Source: Sphingobium psychrophilum
GTDB taxonomy: Bacteria > Pseudomonadota > Alphaproteobacteria > Sphingomonadales > Sphingomonadaceae
NCBI RefSeq assembly: GCF_012927105.1
Contig: NZ_JABBFV010000001.1
Location: forward strand, 186,001-250,000
Direction of reading: 5' to 3'
DNA: 64,000 bases
The position numbers and the translations under genes were made by a program. This document shows, piece after piece, positions 60,579-64,000 of this stretch; positions within the stretch are counted from its first letter, which is position 1; every line of letters begins with the position of its first letter. The notes beneath the pieces are model-generated. The model worked only from the letters and a program-made list of their open reading frames with translations. It was not told where the DNA came from and did no database searches.

Positions 60579-61991
60579 ATGACTTCGGTAGGCAGCAGCA
60601 TTTTGACGGCGCTCAACGCAGGGTCGGGTATCGACACCTCCGCGTTGGTGACCAGTCTGGTGAGCGCGACCCGCGAGCCCAAGCAGACGGCGATCACCAA
60701 TCGCCAGACGCTCAACACCTCGCGTATTTCGGCGCTGGCCTCCGCCGCCAGCTCGCTCGACACCTTCGCCAACGCCCTGACCGAAGTGCTGTCGGGCGCC
60801 GCCTATACCGGCACGGCCGCCTCCAACGACGCCAGCATCGCATCGGTCACCCTGCTCAGCGGCGGCAGCCCCGCCGGTCTGCCTGCCCAACTGACCGTCG
60901 ATCAACTCGCTTCCGCCCGTGTCTATTCAACCGGTGCGACCAGCAGCGCGACGGCGAGCAGCCTGATTGGCGCAGGCACGTTCACCATCACGAAACCCGG
61001 CACGGACCCCCAAAACCCGACCGTGTTCAATATCACCGTCGATGAGAACGCGACCTTCGCTGATGCTGCCGCAGCCATCAATGCCGCCGACACCGGCGTT
61101 ACCGCGCGCGTCGTGACTGATACGCAAGGTACACGCCTCGTTTTCAAAGGCGAAACCGGCGCGGACAATGACTTTTCCGTTAGCGCCGCGCGTGCTGATG
61201 CTAACGATTCGTCAAGTCCAATCAGCCAGATGAGCTTTGCCAGCACTTCCACGGCGCAGAACGCCAAGATCACGCTGGACGGCGTCGCCTATGAATATGC
61301 CAGCAACACGATCGACGATGCGATCCCTTATCTGCGGATCGACCTGAACAAGGCGTCGCCCGGCACCACCGTCACCCTGTCGATGAGCCAGCCCACGGCC
61401 GGCCTGTCCGACCTGCTCAAGGAATTTGTCAGCGCCTACAACACGTTGATGGGCGCGCTAAACACCGCGACGGCGACCGGCGCGGATTCGTCCAGTGCGG
61501 GCGTGCTGAACGGCGTGGCCGGCGTGCGCGACATGAAGCGGCAGCTGTCGGCAATCACATCGACCCAGCTGGCGGCGACCGGCACCTACAAGACGCTGGC
61601 CGATATCGGCGTGTCGACCAATCGCGACGGGACGTTGACGCTCGACACGGTCCGGCTGGCATCGGTGATGGAGGCGGACCCTGAAGCCGTCACCAACATG
61701 GTGAACCCCAAGGTGTCGACCGCTACCAGCCCCGGCCTGTCGGCGCTGATGGACACGGTCCGCGACAATATCGAGAAAGAAGACGGCCCGCTCAAGACCG
61801 CGCAGGCGCGCTACGATGCCGAGGCCGAGGAATTTACCAGGCAGCTCGAAGATCTGGATGAGAAGATGACCAACTATCAGGATCATCTGACCACCATCTA
61901 CGCAGCGATGGAGACGCGGTTGTCCGCGCTCAAGGCGACACAAAGCTACCTCGAACAGCAGATCGAGGTCTGGAACAATAGCGACAGTTAA
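60579..61991 (+). CDS. fliD: Filament cap protein FliD
   Basis: 470 residues. N-terminal GSGIDTSALVTSLVSATREP and the central FliD repeats (LTVDQLASARVYSTGATSSA, GTFTITKPGTDP) precede a C-terminal coiled-coil (EFTRQLEDLDEKMTNYQDHL, METRLSALKATQSYLEQQI). It caps the filament for flagellin polymerisation. ATG 60579 has GAAAGGA upstream. Confidence 0.93.
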   Translation: MTSVGSSILTALNAGSGIDTSALVTSLVSATREPKQTAITNRQTLNTSRISALASAASSLDTFANALTEVLSGAAYTGTAASNDASIASVTLLSGGSPAGLPAQLTVDQLASARVYSTGATSSATASSLIGAGTFTITKPGTDPQNPTVFNITVDENATFADAAAAINAADTGVTARVVTDTQGTRLVFKGETGADNDFSVSAARADANDSSSPISQMSFASTSTAQNAKITLDGVAYEYASNTIDDAIPYLRIDLNKASPGTTVTLSMSQPTAGLSDLLKEFVSAYNTLMGALNTATATGADSSSAGVLNGVAGVRDMKRQLSAITSTQLAATGTYKTLADIGVSTNRDGTLTLDTVRLASVMEADPEAVTNMVNPKVSTATSPGLSALMDTVRDNIEKEDGPLKTAQARYDAEAEEFTRQLEDLDEKMTNYQDHLTTIYAAMETRLSALKATQSYLEQQIEVWNNSDS

Positions 61992-62006
61992 TCGGGGACG
62001 CAGACG

Positions 62007-62405
62007 ATGTTCTATAATCAGGGTTATGCAGGCGCCAGCGCGGCGCGCCGTTACGCCGCCATCCATTCGGGCAGCCGCACCGAAGGCGCGACGCCGCACG
62101 CATTGGTGAAGATCCTGTTCGACGAACTGCTCCAGGCGCTGGAAGCGGCGGCGCTGGCCGAACGCAATGGCGACCGGGTCAAGGTGTCGGACAAGCAGGC
62201 GCGGGCGATGTCGATCCTGTTCGCGCTCGAATCGAGCCTGGACTTCGACAAGGGCGGCGACATTTCGGTCGGCCTGGCGCAAATCTATCGCGAAGCGCGC
62301 CGGTTGTTGCTGATCGGCGCCAAGGAACGGTCGGCCGATCCGGTCGATCAGGCCCACGCCATCGTCGCCGAAATCGCCGAAGCCTGGACCCAGATCGGCC
62401 GTTGA
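62007..62405 (+). CDS. fliS: Flagellin export chaperone FliS
   Basis: 132 residues: all-helical, with the FliS signature TPHALVKILFDELLQALEAA and LFALESSLDFDKGGDISVGL. It prevents premature flagellin assembly. Follows fliD by 15 bases. Confidence 0.92.
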   Translation: MFYNQGYAGASAARRYAAIHSGSRTEGATPHALVKILFDELLQALEAAALAERNGDRVKVSDKQARAMSILFALESSLDFDKGGDISVGLAQIYREARRLLLIGAKERSADPVDQAHAIVAEIAEAWTQIGR

Positions 62406-62478
62406 CGGCCGCGCGCCCGCCCGTCCGGGCGGGGTTGCGCCCCAAACATGCCCCCTGTATAGGCGGCACTCGCACAAG

Positions 62479-62504
62479 GGCGGCCCGGCGGGGGCCGCCT
62501 TTTT
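62479..62504 (+). terminator. Rho-independent terminator after fliS
   Basis: An 8-bp GC stem GGCGGCCC / GGGCCGCC with a 5-base loop, then TTTTT; marks the end of the flagellar cluster. Confidence 0.9.
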
Positions 62505-62558
62505 GCGTTATATTCAATGCGCACAGGACGCGCAGCATCACCCAGAAAGGGAAGGCTC

Positions 62559-63755
62559 ATGTCGATTACGCCGCTCATGCCCGTTTACCCCCGGTGCGAT
62601 GTCCGTCCGGTGCGAGGCGAGGGCTGCTATCTGATCGGCGAGCGCGGCGAGCGTTATCTCGACTTCGCCAGCGGCATCGCGGTCAACCTGCTTGGCCATG
62701 GCCACCCCAGGCTGGTCAAGGCGATCGCCGATCAGGCGGCGACGCTGATGCACATATCGAACCTCTACGGCTCGCCGCTGGGGGAAGCGTTCGCGCAGAA
62801 GCTGGTGGACAACAGCTTCGCCGACACCGTCTTCTTCACCAATTCGGGCGCCGAAGCGGTCGAGTGCGCGATCAAGACCGCGCGGCGCTATCATTATGCC
62901 AATGGCGAGCCGCACCGGCACAAGATCATCAGCTTCGACAACGCCTTCCACGGGCGCACGCTGGGCACCATTTCGGCGACCAGCCAGCCCAAGATGCGCG
63001 ACGGTTTCGAACCGCTGCTGCCCGGCTTTACCGTGGTGCCGTTCAATGATCTGGACGCCGCGCTGGCCGCGATTGATGACAACACCGCCGGCTTCCTGCT
63101 GGAACCGGTGCAGGGCGAAGGCGGCGTTACTCCGGCGACGCAGACGTTCCTCAAGGGCCTGCGCCAGGCATGCGACGCGCATGGCCTGCTACTGATCCTG
63201 GACGAGGTCCAGTGCGGCTACGCCCGCACCGGCACCTTCTTCGCCCATGAACAATATGGCATCACGCCGGACATCATGGCGGTGGCCAAGGGGATCGGCG
63301 CGGGCTTCCCGCTCGGTGCCTGCCTCGCGACCGAAGAAGCGGCCAAGGGCATGGTGTTCGGCACCCATGGTTCGACCTATGGCGGCAATCCGCTCGCCAT
63401 GGCGGTGGGCTTGGCCGTATTGGAAGAAGTGCTGGCTGAGGGCTTTCTCGACCGCGTGACCGCCATGGGCGCACGCCTGCGTGCGGCACTGGAACAGCTC
63501 ATTCCCAATCATGACGACATGTTCGAGGATGTGCGCGGCATGGGCCTGATGCTGGGCGTCAAGCTGAAGGACACGCATGACGCGCGCGCTTTCGTCGGCC
63601 ATCTGCGCGACCATCATGGCCTGCTGGCCGTGTCGGCCGGCCAGAATGTGCTGCGCATCCTGCCGCCCCTCGTCATCGAGGAAAGCCATATCGCCGAAGC
63701 CATCGAGAAGATTTCCGCGGGCGCGCGGACCTTCGCGGCGGCGCAGGCGGCCTGA
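62559..63755 (+). CDS. argD: Acetylornithine aminotransferase
   Basis: 398 residues; a class III PLP-dependent aminotransferase of arginine biosynthesis. Signatures: YLDFASGIAVNLLGHGHPRL, TNSGAEAVECAIKTARRYHY, ILDEVQCGYARTGTFFAHEQ, and the PLP lysine in MAVAKGIGAGFPLGACL. ATG 62559 follows AAAGGGAAGG. argF lies just downstream. Confidence 0.95.
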   Translation: MSITPLMPVYPRCDVRPVRGEGCYLIGERGERYLDFASGIAVNLLGHGHPRLVKAIADQAATLMHISNLYGSPLGEAFAQKLVDNSFADTVFFTNSGAEAVECAIKTARRYHYANGEPHRHKIISFDNAFHGRTLGTISATSQPKMRDGFEPLLPGFTVVPFNDLDAALAAIDDNTAGFLLEPVQGEGGVTPATQTFLKGLRQACDAHGLLLILDEVQCGYARTGTFFAHEQYGITPDIMAVAKGIGAGFPLGACLATEEAAKGMVFGTHGSTYGGNPLAMAVGLAVLEEVLAEGFLDRVTAMGARLRAALEQLIPNHDDMFEDVRGMGLMLGVKLKDTHDARAFVGHLRDHHGLLAVSAGQNVLRILPPLVIEESHIAEAIEKISAGARTFAAAQAA

Positions 63756-63767
63756 CCAATCCCACCC

Positions 63768-63872
63768 CCGTTCGTGCTGAGTAGAGGCTGAGCGAAGTCG
63801 AAGCCCGTATCGAAGCATTGATCCTTCGATACGCCATTTCGACTTCGCTCAATGGCTACTCAGGACGAACGG
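63768..63872. repeat. Long palindromic repeat, argD-argF
   Basis: A 105-base element: outer arms CCGTTCGTGCTGAGTAG / CTACTCAGGACGAACGG (one mismatch), an inner pair around GCGAAGTCGAA / TTCGACTTCGC, and a central hairpin GTATCGAAG / CTTCGATAC. It shares the CGTTCG...CGAACG ends with copies 1 and 2 but is longer. Confidence 0.85.
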
Positions 63873-63897
63873 CGGTTGGAAGCGGGGAAAACTTCCA

Positions 63898-64000
63898 ATG
63901 ACCAAGCATTTCTTAAATCTTTCCGATGCGGGCGGCGACGCCATCGCCGCGATGATCGCGGACGCCATCGACCGCAAAGCCGCGCGTGCGGGCAAGCCAA
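63898..64000 (+). CDS. argF: Ornithine carbamoyltransferase (5' part)
   Basis: The first 34 codons only, cut by the window end: [20 protein letters not shown] and then [14 protein letters not shown]. The opening KHFLNLSD is the OTC N-terminal signature. Placement after argD matches the argD-argF order common in Alphaproteobacteria. Confidence 0.85.
   Translation, partial: MTKHFLNLSDAGGDAIAAMIADAIDRKAARAGKP

Overview
The window looks like a chromosomal segment of a sphingomonad (Sphingobium/Sphingomonas-like Alphaproteobacterium). This rests on its high GC with strong third-position GC bias, an LptC-LptA pair, a short RNase D, a DUF4169 protein, a short-chain acyl-CoA regulator of the XRE/DUF2083 type, a TonB receptor, and stereotyped palindromic intergenic repeats. 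This is inference from gene content, not from a marker gene. There is no rRNA, CRISPR array, insertion sequence or prophage.

Positions 1-23500 hold mixed housekeeping and regulatory genes: recQ, a DUF442 phosphatase-like protein, a lower-GC patch with a secreted alpha/beta-hydrolase-like gene, lptA/lptC/rnd on the minus strand, a two-domain cold-shock protein with a Gly-rich head, a bestrophin-type channel, an acyl-CoA regulator with a clear operator palindrome, and a phosphate module (Pit transporter plus an in-frame NUDIX-DUF47 reading frame). These are followed by a TonB receptor with a LysR-type regulator, tRNA-Gly(UCC), a LacI-type regulator, argG, an EF-hand protein and an OmpR/EnvZ-type two-component pair.

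Positions 23570-62405 are a nearly complete flagellar gene cluster. In order: motB-motA (minus); flgL-K-J-I-H-G and flgF-E-D-C-B (minus); a second divergent MotA/MotB-like pair (plus); flgA-flgM-flgN; a transglycosylase gene, flhA and fliA (plus); the glucan genes opgG-opgH (minus, embedded); fliC (minus); and then, on the plus strand, a sigma-54 activator followed by fliE-F-G-H-I-J-K-L-M-N-O-P-Q-R-flhB, an unknown gene, fliD and fliS. No chemotaxis genes, flhF or flhG are present in the window.

The promoters read as a three-tier cascade. Four sites match TTGGCAC-N5-TTGCT (sigma-54), ahead of flgB, flgG, flgA and the transglycosylase-flhA-fliA operon. Five sites match or nearly match TAAA-N15-KCCGTWAT-type elements (sigma-28/FliA), ahead of fliC, motA, fliD, the unknown gene at 60045, and weakly flgM. 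The activator encoded at 45381 would drive the sigma-54 tier, whose product FliA would drive the late tier, with FlgM as anti-sigma factor. The window closes with argD and the start of argF, separated by a long palindromic repeat.

The least explained items are the second, reduced stator pair at 34180-35342, the late flagellar gene of unknown function at 60045, the NUDIX-DUF47 frame, and two mutually exclusive hairpins covering the fliM ribosome binding site.
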